64,000 nt of DNA from DASRDE01 sp035938175 (GTDB taxonomy: Bacteria; Vulcanimicrobiota; Vulcanimicrobiia; Vulcanimicrobiales; Vulcanimicrobiaceae). This document shows positions 1-9,171 of this stretch, one piece after another. The notes below the pieces were generated by a model, which searched no databases, was not told the DNA's origin, and worked only from the letters and a program-made list of their open reading frames with translations. Location: the NCBI GenBank assembly GCA_035938175.1, contig DASZHD010000010.1, forward strand, positions 14,297 through 78,296, in the 5' to 3' direction. The position numbers and the translations under genes were made by a program. Position 1 is the stretch's first letter; every line of letters begins with the position of its first letter.

Positions 1-1662
1 ACGGCATGCGGAGGCGGCGGAGGCAGCACGGGGGGCAACCCTCCTACGCCCACCCCGACGCAGACGCCCAGCAGCGTTCCTGTTACACCGGCGCCGGCTT
101 CGGCGGCGGTTTATTGCGATGCGAATAACCCGACCAATCCGCAATCGCGCATTTTTACGGCTAGCCGCCTCTCGATGGAAGACAGGCGCCGCTTCTTGCC
201 GTCCGCGAGTTCGACGGCCCAATACGTGCCGGGCGTCGTCAACGTGACGTACAACCGCAGTCAGTACATGGCGCGCAGCTCGACGCTGAGCGCGCACGCT
301 GTCACCGCAGGCGCACAACTCGCCAATCAACTCGATTTGGCAGCAATTAATCGCGTAACGCAAATTCTCCGAGTGACGCCTGGCACTGAGGCGGCCGTGA
401 TGGCCAAGTTGAAGCAAGATCCGGCCGTTGTAAGCGTGGGCCGCTCGGCTTACCGCCACTTGGAGTCGTCGACGCCGGCGTATACGAACGATCCCTATGA
501 AAACGGTTTTGCGCCGTCTAACACGCCGCCGCTTTACGAAGGAAGCTCGTCCCCGGGCCAGTGGGACCTTCACGTCGTATGCGCGCCGAATGCTTGGGGA
601 TATGGAACAGCTTCGAATGGAACCGGCAGTGCGCATGCCGGCGCAGCGGGCGGTTCGAGCGGCGTGCCGATAGCGATCATCGACACCGGTGCCGACCTCA
701 CGCATCCGGAACTCCAACCCGTCTCGCGAATTGCCTGGGCTGAAGCTGAAACGAGCGGGCACGGCACCGTGACGTCGACGGGTGTCGGATCGATGCACGA
801 TAACGATGGGCACGGTACCAACGTCGCGGGTATTGCCGCCGCGACTGCAAACAACGGACTGGGATTCGCCGGCGTTGCTTACAATGCGCCGCTGATGATC
901 TTCAAAGTATTCCCCGACTGCCCCGCGAACAGCACCAACTGCACGGCCTCGAGCGCTGACATCGCGACCGCAATTACCGATGCCGTTTCAAAAGGCGCAA
1001 AGGTGATCAGCATGAGCCTGGGCGCCGACACTCCCGCGGGCGATGAGGAAAGTGCCGTTGCAAACGCAATTGCGCAAAACGTCATCGTCGTTGCTGCTTC
1101 CGGCAACGGTAATTCGAATACCGGGTTAGCGAATAGTTCTCTCTCCTATCCAGCCGCGGACCCAGGCGTGATCGCCGTGGGCGCGTCCGCGATCGACGAT
1201 ACGAATCCGGCAGCCCCGGTTCTCAAGGTCGCATCGTACTCGAATTATTCGGGAGCCAATCCCGGTTCGTGGGGCGTGGTTGCACCCGGCGGAGATGCGT
1301 GCCCGGGCACGCCTGAAGGCGGGAACTGCAGTGATAACGACGACCTGCACTGGATCGAGAACATCTACTCGAGCACGGCGACGTCGCCCGGCGATTGCTC
1401 GCCGGACTTTGGAAACCCAGGCGGTGCAACGGACTGCCGCATTCTGATCATCGGTACGTCGCAGGCTACGCCGCACGTGACGGGTGCTGTGGCGTTGCTG
1501 CTGAGCGTCGGCGTCGCACAAAACCCGACGACGGTGAAGAACCTTCTCTGCGACAGCGCTACGGCTATCCAGTCTTCGTCGACGAACGCGTCACATCAAG
1601 GATGCGGCGAGTTGGATGTCTACCGTGCAATGGCAGCCGCGCTCGGAGATTCGTCTCCATAG
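1..1662 (+). CDS. Subtilisin-like serine peptidase (S8) lipoprotein, 5'-truncated by window edge
   Basis: This is an exported endopeptidase of the subtilase family. The reading frame is open from the first base. It starts with residues reading T-A-C-G-G-G-G-G-S, the end of a lipoprotein signal with the lipobox Cys at nt 7-9, followed by a Pro/Thr linker, so only the first ~20 residues are missing. The ATG at 175 is internal. The catalytic triad is complete: Asp in IIDTGAD (codon at 682), His in GHGTNVAGIAA (codon at 811) and Ser in GTSQATPHVTG (codon at 1459). Residues between the linker and ~nt 560 look like an inhibitor-type propeptide (VMAKLKQDPAVVSV). A strong hairpin terminator follows, so it probably ends its transcript. 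Confidence 0.93.
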   Translation, partial: TACGGGGGSTGGNPPTPTPTQTPSSVPVTPAPASAAVYCDANNPTNPQSRIFTASRLSMEDRRRFLPSASSTAQYVPGVVNVTYNRSQYMARSSTLSAHAVTAGAQLANQLDLAAINRVTQILRVTPGTEAAVMAKLKQDPAVVSVGRSAYRHLESSTPAYTNDPYENGFAPSNTPPLYEGSSSPGQWDLHVVCAPNAWGYGTASNGTGSAHAGAAGGSSGVPIAIIDTGADLTHPELQPVSRIAWAEAETSGHGTVTSTGVGSMHDNDGHGTNVAGIAAATANNGLGFAGVAYNAPLMIFKVFPDCPANSTNCTASSADIATAITDAVSKGAKVISMSLGADTPAGDEESAVANAIAQNVIVVAASGNGNSNTGLANSSLSYPAADPGVIAVGASAIDDTNPAAPVLKVASYSNYSGANPGSWGVVAPGGDACPGTPEGGNCSDNDDLHWIENIYSSTATSPGDCSPDFGNPGGATDCRILIIGTSQATPHVTGAVALLLSVGVAQNPTTVKNLLCDSATAIQSSSTNASHQGCGELDVYRAMAAALGDSSP

Positions 1663-1687
1663 CGGAGTAGGCCCGTTCGTGAAGATA

Positions 1688-1716
1688 AGCGGCGCGATCG
1701 TTTCGATCGTGCCGCT
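1688..1716 (+). terminator. Intrinsic terminator after the S8 peptidase
   Basis: A 13-bp stem (1688-1700 with 1704-1716, one G-T pair) closes on a TTT loop and is followed by TTCGTTCGG. It lies 25 bp after the peptidase stop codon. The T-tract is weak. Confidence 0.7.
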
Positions 1717-1758
1717 TTCGTTCGGGAGCTGTTGTTTACAGGTCGCCTCAGGGTGTTA

Positions 1759-2229
1759 ATGCAAAAAGGAAGGCTGCCGTACTGGCAAATATCCGCGATT
1801 GGTGCTTCAATCGTACTATTGTCGTGTTCTAGCAATGGAGCCGCGAAAGACACCACGTGCCTGAGCGTTGCGCGGCAATTGCAGAAGCCGAAGCCCGTAT
1901 ATACTGTACCGTCGTCGCGTCAATACCGGTCGGCTTCAGTAAAAGAAGAGACGGATGCCAAGGTGCTTCTAACGTGTATAAAGACAGATTCATCGAAATC
2001 CGATGTGGCAGGCACCCGCGTAGCGATTGGTGCGATTCTGCTTCAATCTGCCGAATATGCGCATCAATCCGGAGAGTACGGTCGCGCGGACGCGCTCATC
2101 AAGCGGACCATTTCTCAATTGGATCAGGTACGTGAGTCTGATCTCGACGACGCGGGACTAACTGCGTTCAGATTCATCCGTTCCGCCGCGCGTAATGACG
2201 CCGCTGGAAAATGGGAAAAGCTGTTATAA
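1759..2229 (+). CDS. Small putative lipoprotein, unknown function
   Basis: I do not recognise this family. The protein has 156 residues from the ATG at 1759; a TTG at 1732 is in frame but would put nine extra residues before the signal. A hydrophobic stretch (WQISAIGASIVLL) is followed by a possible lipobox ending at Cys23 (VLLSC), which suggests export and lipidation. The mature part is hydrophilic, with a predicted-helical region of Ala, Arg and Asp and no recognisable catalytic motif. It stands alone between a terminator and a short intergenic gap. Confidence 0.6.
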   Translation: MQKGRLPYWQISAIGASIVLLSCSSNGAAKDTTCLSVARQLQKPKPVYTVPSSRQYRSASVKEETDAKVLLTCIKTDSSKSDVAGTRVAIGAILLQSAEYAHQSGEYGRADALIKRTISQLDQVRESDLDDAGLTAFRFIRSAARNDAAGKWEKLL

Positions 2230-2351
2230 GACTACATGATTATGTAAAGATATCCATGACTGCATCCGGAATCGGGTGCAATTGCGACCGCACAGAGCTA
2301 TTGCTCAGCACGGGTGCGGAGCGCATAAGTGTCGTATAGCGCGGAACCGTG

Positions 2352-2648
2352 ATGATAGACGACGACCAAGAAATTCGGTGCCCGGTCTGTGGGTATGATG
2401 GCCTGAGCTATGGGCCTCTGCGCCACGGCACTGATTCGTTCGAGATTTGTCCGAGCTGCGGATTCGAATTCGGCTTTAGTGATGGTGTCAAGGGAGAAAC
2501 GTATGAATCACATAGACAGAAGTGGATTGACGCCGGTTGTCGCTGGTGGGCTCGCAGCGAAAAGGCGCCGCCAAATTGGGATCCTGTCGCTCAATTGGCG
2601 AGTCTAGGCACTGATTATTCTTATTCTCGTCACGACGACGAGAAGTAG
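2352..2648 (+). CDS. Small zinc-ribbon protein
   Basis: A protein of 98 residues with two CxxC knuckles (Cys10/Cys13 in CPVCGY and Cys33/Cys36 in CPSCGFEFG), the layout of a rubredoxin-like zinc ribbon. The C-terminal half is rich in Trp (WIDAGCRWWA, PPNWDP) and resembles small uncharacterised CPxCG-type bacterial proteins. Start ATG 2352; a GTG at 2349 is directly adjacent. It has no signal peptide, so it is probably cytoplasmic. Its role is unknown; it could bind nucleic acid or protein. It is convergent with the oxidoreductase on the other strand. Confidence 0.7.
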   Translation: MIDDDQEIRCPVCGYDGLSYGPLRHGTDSFEICPSCGFEFGFSDGVKGETYESHRQKWIDAGCRWWARSEKAPPNWDPVAQLASLGTDYSYSRHDDEK

Positions 2649-2680
2649 TTTCATCATCGACAATTGAAGTGCATGCGCGG

Positions 2681-3709
2681 TCATCGTCCGTATCCGATAG
2701 CTTCCAATACCCGTTGCGTAGCCACAGCCTCGGAGAATGTCGGAACGGCGCTCTCGCCGGTTTCAATCTGCTTCACGAATTCATCAAGCAGCTGCATGAT
2801 CAGCGGAACGAGCGGATCGACTGATTCATATTTTTGATACGGCGACGGCTTGCAGTCGAGTTCCGCGGTTTCTTCCTCGTCCACGCTGAATAGACGCATC
2901 TCGTACGGATTCGAACCGCTCGCAACGGCGGTGCGGTTTTCGGCGTGGACGGCATACGTGGCAGATTCTACCGCGACGGTCCCGTCGACCGTAAGCCGAG
3001 CGACAAGGCCGTCGCCATAATCCAAAACCGCGAACGCTCCGTCGTCGACGCTGCTCTCGAACTCGCCTTCGTCGTCGTGCCGCACCGGGTGCGCATTTCG
3101 TAAGAGGCCGGTCGTCGTCAGCGGAGGGCGCCCGGCGAACCAGTTCGCCGTATCGACGACGTGCGAGAGCGCCGCTCCCGCCATCCCGCCACCGCAGTCG
3201 CGCTGAAACCACCAACCGCGCCGCCGTTCTGTTTGATCGCCGCGCAGCATTCGACTGAATTGCGTGATTTCGATTTCCCGCATCGGCCGCAAGTGATCGT
3301 TGTCGATCATCTCTTTGATCGCAGTGCGCTGCGGAACCCAGCGGAACTCGTGCATCACCGCGGTTGCGGTTTTCGTGGCTTTCGACGCTTCCAGCATTTC
3401 TTCGGCTTCGCGCACGTTCATCGCAAAGGGCTTCTCGCAGATCACGTGTTTCCTCGCCGAAAGCGAAGCAAGAACGTCCTCGCGGTGCGAAAACGGCGGG
3501 GATGTCACCGAAACGACGTCGATCTGCGCCGATGCCAGCATTTCGGCGCACGACGAAAACGACTGCGGAATGCGCCGTTCTTTCGCGATACGCTCAGCGC
3601 TGTTCGGCGAAGCGATCGCAACGACTTCAAAATTGGGATGCGCCGCGAAAGCCGGGAGATGCGCGCGCACTCCGAAGCCCGAGCCGACGATTCCGACGCG
3701 ATATATCAT
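2681..3709 (-). CDS. Gfo/Idh/MocA-family NAD(P)-dependent oxidoreductase
   Basis: A cytoplasmic oxidoreductase of 342 residues. The N-terminal Rossmann fold has the nucleotide loop GIVGSGFG (residues 6-13), and the family signature E-K-P is at residues 92-94 (CEKPFAMN). The C-terminal alpha/beta domain contains the conserved stretch GGGMAGAALSHVVD. Members act on sugars, nucleotide sugars, inositol or biliverdin, so the substrate cannot be read from sequence. Its start overlaps the aminotransferase stop by 4 bp (ATGA junction), and it is the last gene of a LuxE/LuxC/aminotransferase run. A role as a final redox step on that product is an inference. Confidence 0.9.
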   Translation of the reverse strand: MIYRVGIVGSGFGVRAHLPAFAAHPNFEVVAIASPNSAERIAKERRIPQSFSSCAEMLASAQIDVVSVTSPPFSHREDVLASLSARKHVICEKPFAMNVREAEEMLEASKATKTATAVMHEFRWVPQRTAIKEMIDNDHLRPMREIEITQFSRMLRGDQTERRRGWWFQRDCGGGMAGAALSHVVDTANWFAGRPPLTTTGLLRNAHPVRHDDEGEFESSVDDGAFAVLDYGDGLVARLTVDGTVAVESATYAVHAENRTAVASGSNPYEMRLFSVDEEETAELDCKPSPYQKYESVDPLVPLIMQLLDEFVKQIETGESAVPTFSEAVATQRVLEAIGYGR

Positions 3710-5019
3710 AAGAAGTCTGCGATGACGTCGATAGCGGCAAAGAGTTGCTGCTCGGAAATGACGAGCGGGGGGGTGATCGAGAGCACGTCACCCGCCGGCC
3801 CCGCTTGCAGCACGATCACGCCTGCACGAAGGGCCTCTTTCACGACGCGCGCCGCCGTTTCACCATCGCTCAGCTGGATTCCCCACAGCAGGCCGCGGCC
3901 GCGGACGTCGCGCACGCTGGCGTGCGAGCGCAGTCCCTCCAAACGCTGCTCCAACGCGTCGCCGAGCGCGCGTGCGCGCGCCGGCAAATCCAGGCGCTCC
4001 ACTTCACCGATGTTGGCAATTGCTGCTGCGCACGCCATCGGGTTTCCGAGATAGGTAGACGTATGCAGTGCTTCGCCCGGCGACTCGGGCCACGCATCCA
4101 TTACCTGCGGGCTTGCCACTGCCGCCGATATCGGAAACCCGTTCGCCATTGCCTTGCCGATGCAAATAATATCGGGTACGGCGCCGTCGGCATCGCACGC
4201 GAACATCGTTCCCGTACGCCCGAATCCCGTATAGATTTCGTCGAAGATCAGCAACACGCCCAGAGCCGTACAGATCTCGCGCAATGCGCGCAAATATCCG
4301 GGCGCTGCGACGAAATTGCCCCCGCGCGCTTGAACCGGCTCGATAATTACCGCCGCGATATCGGGATTGGTTTCGAGTGTCTTGCGAGCGACGGCCAGAT
4401 GCGTCCGTGCTGCATTCGGATCGTTCGCGTCCGCGGCCGGGAAATCTAAGAACACGGTGCGGCATGGGAGCATGCTTTTGAAGGGGTCGCGGAATTTCTC
4501 GATGCCGCTAACCTCCAGCGCGCCGAGCGATAGTCCGTGATACGCGCCGCGAAACGAGAGAAACGTCGATTTGCCGGTCGCCATAATCGCCGTTTTCATC
4601 GCCGCTTCTACGGCTTCAGAGCCGGTTGAAGCAAGAAACGTCTTTTGCAGATTTCCGGGCGTGATCAAGGCCAACTTTTCCAACAACTGCGTTTTCACTT
4701 CGGCGGGATGAACGTCGCCCATGGCGTGCATCAGGCGCTTTGCTTGACGCGCGATTGCTTGCGCTACCGCAGGATTGCTGTGGCCGGTATTGGCAACGCC
4801 GAAACCGGCGGTGAGGTCGATGTAGCGGTTCTCGTCGACGTCCGTAACGATCGCCCCGCTCGCGGATTCCCAGAACACCGGAAAGCGCGCGTCGACATAC
4901 GTGACGTTTCGCGACTCGACCGAGCGAAGCGCTGCGGTTAATTCGCGCGTTCGCGGTCCCGGTATGGGCGTGCGTATGTGCTGCAGCTTCTCGCCGTTCA
5001 GGGTGTTTGGTCGATCCAT
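3706..5019 (-). CDS. Class III (ornithine/GABA-type) PLP aminotransferase
   Basis: A fold-type I aminotransferase of 437 residues that moves amino groups between an amine and an aldehyde or keto acid. Visible motifs: phosphate-binding STGSEAVEAA (131-140), RGAYHG (157-162), the Asp that contacts the PLP pyridine nitrogen in IFDEIYTGFGRTG (Asp260), and the Schiff-base lysine in CIGKAMANGFP (Lys289). Family members use omega-amino acids, diamines or aldehydes. The start overlaps the acyl reductase gene by 22 bp and the stop overlaps the oxidoreductase, so the three are translationally coupled. The context suggests it aminates an aldehyde made by the LuxC-like enzyme; this is an inference. Confidence 0.93.
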   Translation of the reverse strand: MDRPNTLNGEKLQHIRTPIPGPRTRELTAALRSVESRNVTYVDARFPVFWESASGAIVTDVDENRYIDLTAGFGVANTGHSNPAVAQAIARQAKRLMHAMGDVHPAEVKTQLLEKLALITPGNLQKTFLASTGSEAVEAAMKTAIMATGKSTFLSFRGAYHGLSLGALEVSGIEKFRDPFKSMLPCRTVFLDFPAADANDPNAARTHLAVARKTLETNPDIAAVIIEPVQARGGNFVAAPGYLRALREICTALGVLLIFDEIYTGFGRTGTMFACDADGAVPDIICIGKAMANGFPISAAVASPQVMDAWPESPGEALHTSTYLGNPMACAAAIANIGEVERLDLPARARALGDALEQRLEGLRSHASVRDVRGRGLLWGIQLSDGETAARVVKEALRAGVIVLQAGPAGDVLSITPPLVISEQQLFAAIDVIADFL

Positions 5020-6224
5020 TTTACGAATTCCGCAATGCGCGGCCGTCCCCCATGGTTTCCGGTAAGCGGCGGGTGCTGCAGTTCGCCGAAAGTGGTGATT
5101 CGTACTGCGCCCGAATCCACGGCGAGACGTACGATATCGTCGCGCTCCACCGCGGTGGCGAAGCCTTCAAGCGCAAGGCCGTGGCCTCGTAGATATTCCA
5201 GCGCGTCAGCCGGCCCGTCCACTGGTATGATTCCCATCGTGCGCGGAAGAAATGGCGGCGGCTCGGATTTGGGGGGATCCACAAACAACGCGAAACCCGC
5301 CTCCGAATCCGAAAAGACCGCTCCGCGTCCGGAGGCCGCGCGAAACGCTGCGGCATCGCGCCGGTGCGCAATGCTCGCGGTCTGCGAGCGCTGATACTGC
5401 GCCGGCGGAAATTCAACGCTCGCAGTTTGAACCGCTTGCGCGAGCGTCCGAGCGAAGTCGACCGCGCTCAGCGCGCCGCCGTTTTCGAAAAACAAGACGT
5501 GGAGCGACAGGCAGCCTTCGCTTTCGTATAAGATCAGGTCGCGCGCGGCTCCCGGCACGATCTGCCGGACGGTGTCCGCCGTGCACTCGCGGGAAATGTA
5601 CCCGGCGCTAGCACGTGTCCCGTAGGGGATATAGCGCGTATCGTACCGCAGCCCATTGCCGATTTCGGCCAGCGTCGCCGCGCTGCCGAACGCGACGACC
5701 ACGTCGAAGGCGGTAAGATCGGGCGCATCTTCGTCACCCGCGTGCCACGCGCTCGCGTTTGCCGCTTCTTTGAATTCGTCGAGCTCGTCGTACAGCGACT
5801 CGAAGAATGCAGCCAGTAATGCGTCTTCGCGATCCTTCACCGTAACGTCGCACTTCGCGCACAGCGCAAACAGCGCCGGAAGCAGCGCTACGCCGATTGT
5901 GGTACGGCTGGAGATAACGCAGACGTTGCCGGCAGGAAAAGCGCGCGCAAGCGGCCTCCTCGCACGCGAGGTGAATTCATCCAGGATTGCGAGCGATCCC
6001 AGTTCGTTTTCGACGACCGCGCGCAGCGCGTTTTCGTTCAAGTCGAAAAACAGACGGTCGAGCGCGTAGTCGACCATCGGCAGCGAATAGCCGAGCCGTT
6101 CGCAAATGCGATCGCTGGCACGAACGCGCGGCGGAAAATCTGCATCGCTCCAACGTTCGGCTGCCGACGCAATCGCGCGAAGAATTTTCTTTACCGGAAC
6201 GTTCGAAAGCGCGGTGGACGTCAC
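4998..6224 (-). CDS. luxC: LuxC-like acyl-CoA / acyl-protein reductase
   Basis: A fatty-acid reductase of the LuxC family (PF05893), distantly related to aldehyde dehydrogenases; it reduces an activated acyl group to an aldehyde with NADPH. The length of 408 residues is a little below classical LuxC (~480). The candidate acyl-carrying Cys238 lies in ESEGCLSLH, matching the family pattern GCLSPQ/H. The motif YGTRASAGYI (201-210) and a central nucleotide-binding region (GNVCVISSRTTIG) are present. It is 18 bp downstream of a LuxE homologue. No luxA or luxB is nearby, so the aldehyde is not obviously for bioluminescence. The symbol denotes family, not a light-producing role. Confidence 0.88.
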   Translation of the reverse strand: MTSTALSNVPVKKILRAIASAAERWSDADFPPRVRASDRICERLGYSLPMVDYALDRLFFDLNENALRAVVENELGSLAILDEFTSRARRPLARAFPAGNVCVISSRTTIGVALLPALFALCAKCDVTVKDREDALLAAFFESLYDELDEFKEAANASAWHAGDEDAPDLTAFDVVVAFGSAATLAEIGNGLRYDTRYIPYGTRASAGYISRECTADTVRQIVPGAARDLILYESEGCLSLHVLFFENGGALSAVDFARTLAQAVQTASVEFPPAQYQRSQTASIAHRRDAAAFRAASGRGAVFSDSEAGFALFVDPPKSEPPPFLPRTMGIIPVDGPADALEYLRGHGLALEGFATAVERDDIVRLAVDSGAVRITTFGELQHPPLTGNHGGRPRIAEFVKWIDQTP

Positions 6225-6242
6225 GTTCGATTTGCGATCGCG

Positions 6243-7349
6243 CTAGCGTCGGGTCAGCGTGCGTAGTTGCTCCGCGTCGAGCGAACAACCGCGCAGTTCG
6301 GCCGAATGCTCGCGGCCGAGCAGAATGATACCGCCGTCTGCGGTCGCGACGCCGAGATCTTCGGTTTGAATGGCGACGCACGACGAACGGTTTCCCAGAT
6401 CCACGTGTACGAGTGCTCCGACGACGCCGTGCGGCAGCGTTTTGCCGTCGGGGCCTACGACGCGGGGACGGAGCCACGGCGGCGCAACTTTCACTCGCAC
6501 GCCGTTGTCATCCTGAGCCGCCACGCGATCGTAATACTGACTGGTCAACTCCGTCATTCCGTACTCGGCCACGATTCGGTTTTGCGGAACACTGAACGCG
6601 CCTGCCAGCGCTTCGTACAACTCGGAACGTTCGACTGCGCGCGTCCGGCCTTTGAATCCGCCCGTCTCCATAATCCGCGAACCCGCCCGCAATTCGAAAC
6701 GCCGGCCGCGCTGGCGCAACTCGTCGAGAAGCTGCACGAACGCAAATGCAGTGCCCGCTAAGCAAACGGCAGCGCCGTCGGAAATTGCCTGCTGCACCGC
6801 AGCCTCGAAACCGTCGACGTCGAGCGCGTCGCCTTCCAAAAACCATTGCTCGCGTCCGTCGCCGTAAACCGCGGCAACTTTGCGCATCATGTAGCCAAGC
6901 GACGATTGCGGGCGCAGGGCCGGATTCGGAACCAGCAACAGATATCGAAGGGGACGGGCCAGGTCCGCCAGCATCGCATCGTAAAATCCCGCGAGCAGCG
7001 CGGCATCGTACAACGTTGCGTTTTCCAGGTAGTGTTTGCCGCCGATTCCGACCGTCGTACCGCTCGTTTCGAAGACGAGCGCCGCTTGCGACGGATCGAA
7101 CGTGCAAAGTGCCGCCTCTTTGAACGCAGCGCTGGGCACCGGCGGAATCTCTTCCCAACTCTCCGGAACGGCATACCCGGAAATTCCGCGCGTCGCACAG
7201 TAGCGCGCGTACGGCGCGTTATACCGCAGCTGATGGGCGAAGATTCGCAGCGCGAGCCCGTTGAAACCGGGGACCTGCCGTTGTGATATACAGTTCGCTA
7301 CGGCAGTATCGAGCTCGGCGGCCTCCGACGCGTAATCGTGATATGGCAT
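6243..7349 (-). CDS. luxE: LuxE-like acyl-protein synthetase
   Basis: An ATP-dependent acyl-protein synthetase (PF04443) that adenylates a carboxylic acid and passes the acyl group through its own Cys to LuxC. I place the start at ATG 7349 (368 residues); upstream in-frame codons lie within the preceding CoA-binding gene, and an AGGG precedes this ATG. Visible: the adenylate loop FETSGTTVGIGGKH, the block ETGGFKGRTR, and the C-terminal acyl-accepting Cys355 in ELRGCSLD, typical of LuxE. It sits directly before the LuxC-like gene. Together they form the carboxylate-to-aldehyde part of a possible amine-producing pathway. Confidence 0.88.
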   Translation of the reverse strand: MPYHDYASEAAELDTAVANCISQRQVPGFNGLALRIFAHQLRYNAPYARYCATRGISGYAVPESWEEIPPVPSAAFKEAALCTFDPSQAALVFETSGTTVGIGGKHYLENATLYDAALLAGFYDAMLADLARPLRYLLLVPNPALRPQSSLGYMMRKVAAVYGDGREQWFLEGDALDVDGFEAAVQQAISDGAAVCLAGTAFAFVQLLDELRQRGRRFELRAGSRIMETGGFKGRTRAVERSELYEALAGAFSVPQNRIVAEYGMTELTSQYYDRVAAQDDNGVRVKVAPPWLRPRVVGPDGKTLPHGVVGALVHVDLGNRSSCVAIQTEDLGVATADGGIILLGREHSAELRGCSLDAEQLRTLTRR

Positions 7350-7375
7350 CGTACGACCCTGACGCATCGGGGCGC

Positions 7376-7849
7376 TTACCGTCTGCGGCTCGTAATCAAT
7401 CCGCTGTTGAGCCCGCTGGTCGACAGCCCGCCGTTCATCCGTGCCCACTCGACTTTGATGCACCGGTCCACGACGACGTCGAGCCCGGCATCATTTGCCA
7501 GCGCAATAGCTTGTTCGTTGATCACACCGTACTGGAACCATACCGCCCTCGCGCCGGCTTCTATGGCCTCCCGCACGACGGCGACCACTTCGCTGGGTTT
7601 GCGGAACACGTCGACGATATCCGGCGCGCCGCGCTCCTGCGCGTAGGCTTTCAACGACGGATACGCTTTGATTCCGTCGATTTCCGCAATCGTCGGGTTG
7701 ATCGGCGTGACGTCAAACGGCGTCTGCGTGCGCAGATAACTGAATACGGTGTAGCTCGGCCGCAGCGGATTTGACGATGCGCCGATCATTGCGACCGTTT
7801 TTGCCGAGGCGAGCAGCCCCTGGCGAGCGGAGACGGTGTCCAGGATCAT
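7376..7849 (-). CDS. CoA-binding domain protein (YccU-like)
   Basis: A protein of 157 residues with a Rossmann-type CoA-binding fold. The start KTVAMIGASSNPLRPSY is diagnostic of the CoA_binding_2 family, and the end GLDVVVDRCIKVEWARM matches the conserved 'D.C...E..R' tail. Start ATG 7849 lies 2 bp after the metY stop codon; the longer open frame upstream belongs to metY. Members bind CoA or acyl-CoA; no enzymatic activity is established. Its place between metY and luxE could mean that it senses or supplies CoA-linked substrates, which is speculation. Confidence 0.88.
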   Translation of the reverse strand: MILDTVSARQGLLASAKTVAMIGASSNPLRPSYTVFSYLRTQTPFDVTPINPTIAEIDGIKAYPSLKAYAQERGAPDIVDVFRKPSEVVAVVREAIEAGARAVWFQYGVINEQAIALANDAGLDVVVDRCIKVEWARMNGGLSTSGLNSGLITSRRR

Positions 7850-7851
7850 CG

Positions 7852-9108
7852 CTATTTCGCCTCGACCAGCTCGGCGCGACCCGCGGCCTTCAAGGCATTG
7901 TCCAAATCCCAAATCAAATCGTCCGCGTCTTCAAGGCCGACCGACAGACGGATCATCTCCGGCGCGACGCCGGCTTTGCGCATCTCGTCATCGTTCAATT
8001 GCGAATGCGTAGTCGATGCCGGATGAATCACCAGGCTTTTCGCGTCGCCGACATTCGCAAGATGGCTCCACAGTTCGAGCGAGTCGATGAACCGCCGTCC
8101 GGCATCGCGACCGCCGTGAATACCGAACGTAAAAATCGATCCCATCGCAGGCTCGTTGATCCACGCGACTTCCGGGCGTCCTTTCAAAAAGTCGACGATC
8201 TTGCGGGCGTTTTCGACGTGCACGCGCATGCGGATCGCGAGCGTTTCCAAGCCGAGCAGCAAAAGCCAGGCGTCCATCGGGGACATCTGCGATCCGACGT
8301 CGCGCAGCACTTCGGCGCGGGCTCGCATCAGAAAAGCATACTCGCCGAACGTTTCGGTAAAGACTTTTTCGTGATAACCGGGGCTCGGCTGCGAGAGCAG
8401 CGGAAAGCGGCCGTTGTCCCACGGAAATTTTCCCGACTCAATCAGCACGCCGCCGATCACCGTTCCGTGCCCGGAGATGAATTTCGTGGCCGAATGCACG
8501 ACGACGTCCGCGCCATGTTCGATCGGGCGATACAGCGCCGGTGAAGCGAACGTGTTATCGACGATCAGCGGAATTCCGGCATCGTGCGCGACCTGTGCCA
8601 GCATTTCGATGTCGGCAATCGTACCGGACGGATTGCCGATCGTTTCCGCAAACAGCATCTTGGTTTCGGGCCGAATCGCCGCGCGAATGGCCGCGTAGTC
8701 GTCGACCGGTACGAACGAGGTTTCGATGCCCATGCGCCGCAGCGTGATGCTGAACTGCGTTACCGTGCCGCCGTAGACGTTTTGCGAGCTGACGATATGG
8801 TCGCCGCTCTGCGCCAGCGTCAAAACCGCGGCGAGTTGCGCCGCCAAGCCGCTGGAGAATGCGATAGCGCCTAAGCCGCCCTCCAAGCTCGCCATGCGCT
8901 CTTCGAACGCCGCGACGGTGGGATTGCTGATGCGGCTGTAAATGTGCCCGTAGCTGCGCAACTGAAAGAGCTCGGCCGCCTGCTCGGTGGAACCGAACAC
9001 GTAAGCGGCGGTCTGATAGATCGGAGCGACGCGCGAACCGGTTACCGGATCCGGCGGCGTGCCGGCGTGGATGGCACGCGTGGCAAATCCAAACTGGCGG
9101 TCTTGCAT
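7852..9108 (-). CDS. metY: O-acetylhomoserine sulfhydrylase / homocysteine synthase
   Basis: A PLP enzyme of the Cys/Met metabolism family with 418 residues. It makes homocysteine from O-acetyl- or O-succinylhomoserine and sulfide. Motifs: Tyr/Arg region YSRISNPTVAAFEE (57-70), substrate loop GNPSGTIADIE, and the PLP lysine in SATKFISGHGT (Lys209). The length and the FPLLSQPSPGYHE insert fit MetY better than MetB/MetC. It is divergent from leuC with only ~60 bp between starts, and heads the minus-strand run that continues to the luxE/luxC genes. The sulfate uptake operon at 46.8-53.6 kb would supply its sulfide. Confidence 0.92.
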   Translation of the reverse strand: MQDRQFGFATRAIHAGTPPDPVTGSRVAPIYQTAAYVFGSTEQAAELFQLRSYGHIYSRISNPTVAAFEERMASLEGGLGAIAFSSGLAAQLAAVLTLAQSGDHIVSSQNVYGGTVTQFSITLRRMGIETSFVPVDDYAAIRAAIRPETKMLFAETIGNPSGTIADIEMLAQVAHDAGIPLIVDNTFASPALYRPIEHGADVVVHSATKFISGHGTVIGGVLIESGKFPWDNGRFPLLSQPSPGYHEKVFTETFGEYAFLMRARAEVLRDVGSQMSPMDAWLLLLGLETLAIRMRVHVENARKIVDFLKGRPEVAWINEPAMGSIFTFGIHGGRDAGRRFIDSLELWSHLANVGDAKSLVIHPASTTHSQLNDDEMRKAGVAPEMIRLSVGLEDADDLIWDLDNALKAAGRAELVEAK

Positions 9109-9171
9109 GGTCGCGCGTTCTTCGACTCGAACTATGGCCTTACCCCGAGTAATAAGGAGAACTCCGCCGTT

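Noticed and set aside
2681..9108. Bioluminescence (lux) operon
   Set aside because: Only LuxC and LuxE homologues are present; there is no luciferase luxA/luxB or luxD, and LuxCE families occur in non-luminous bacteria.
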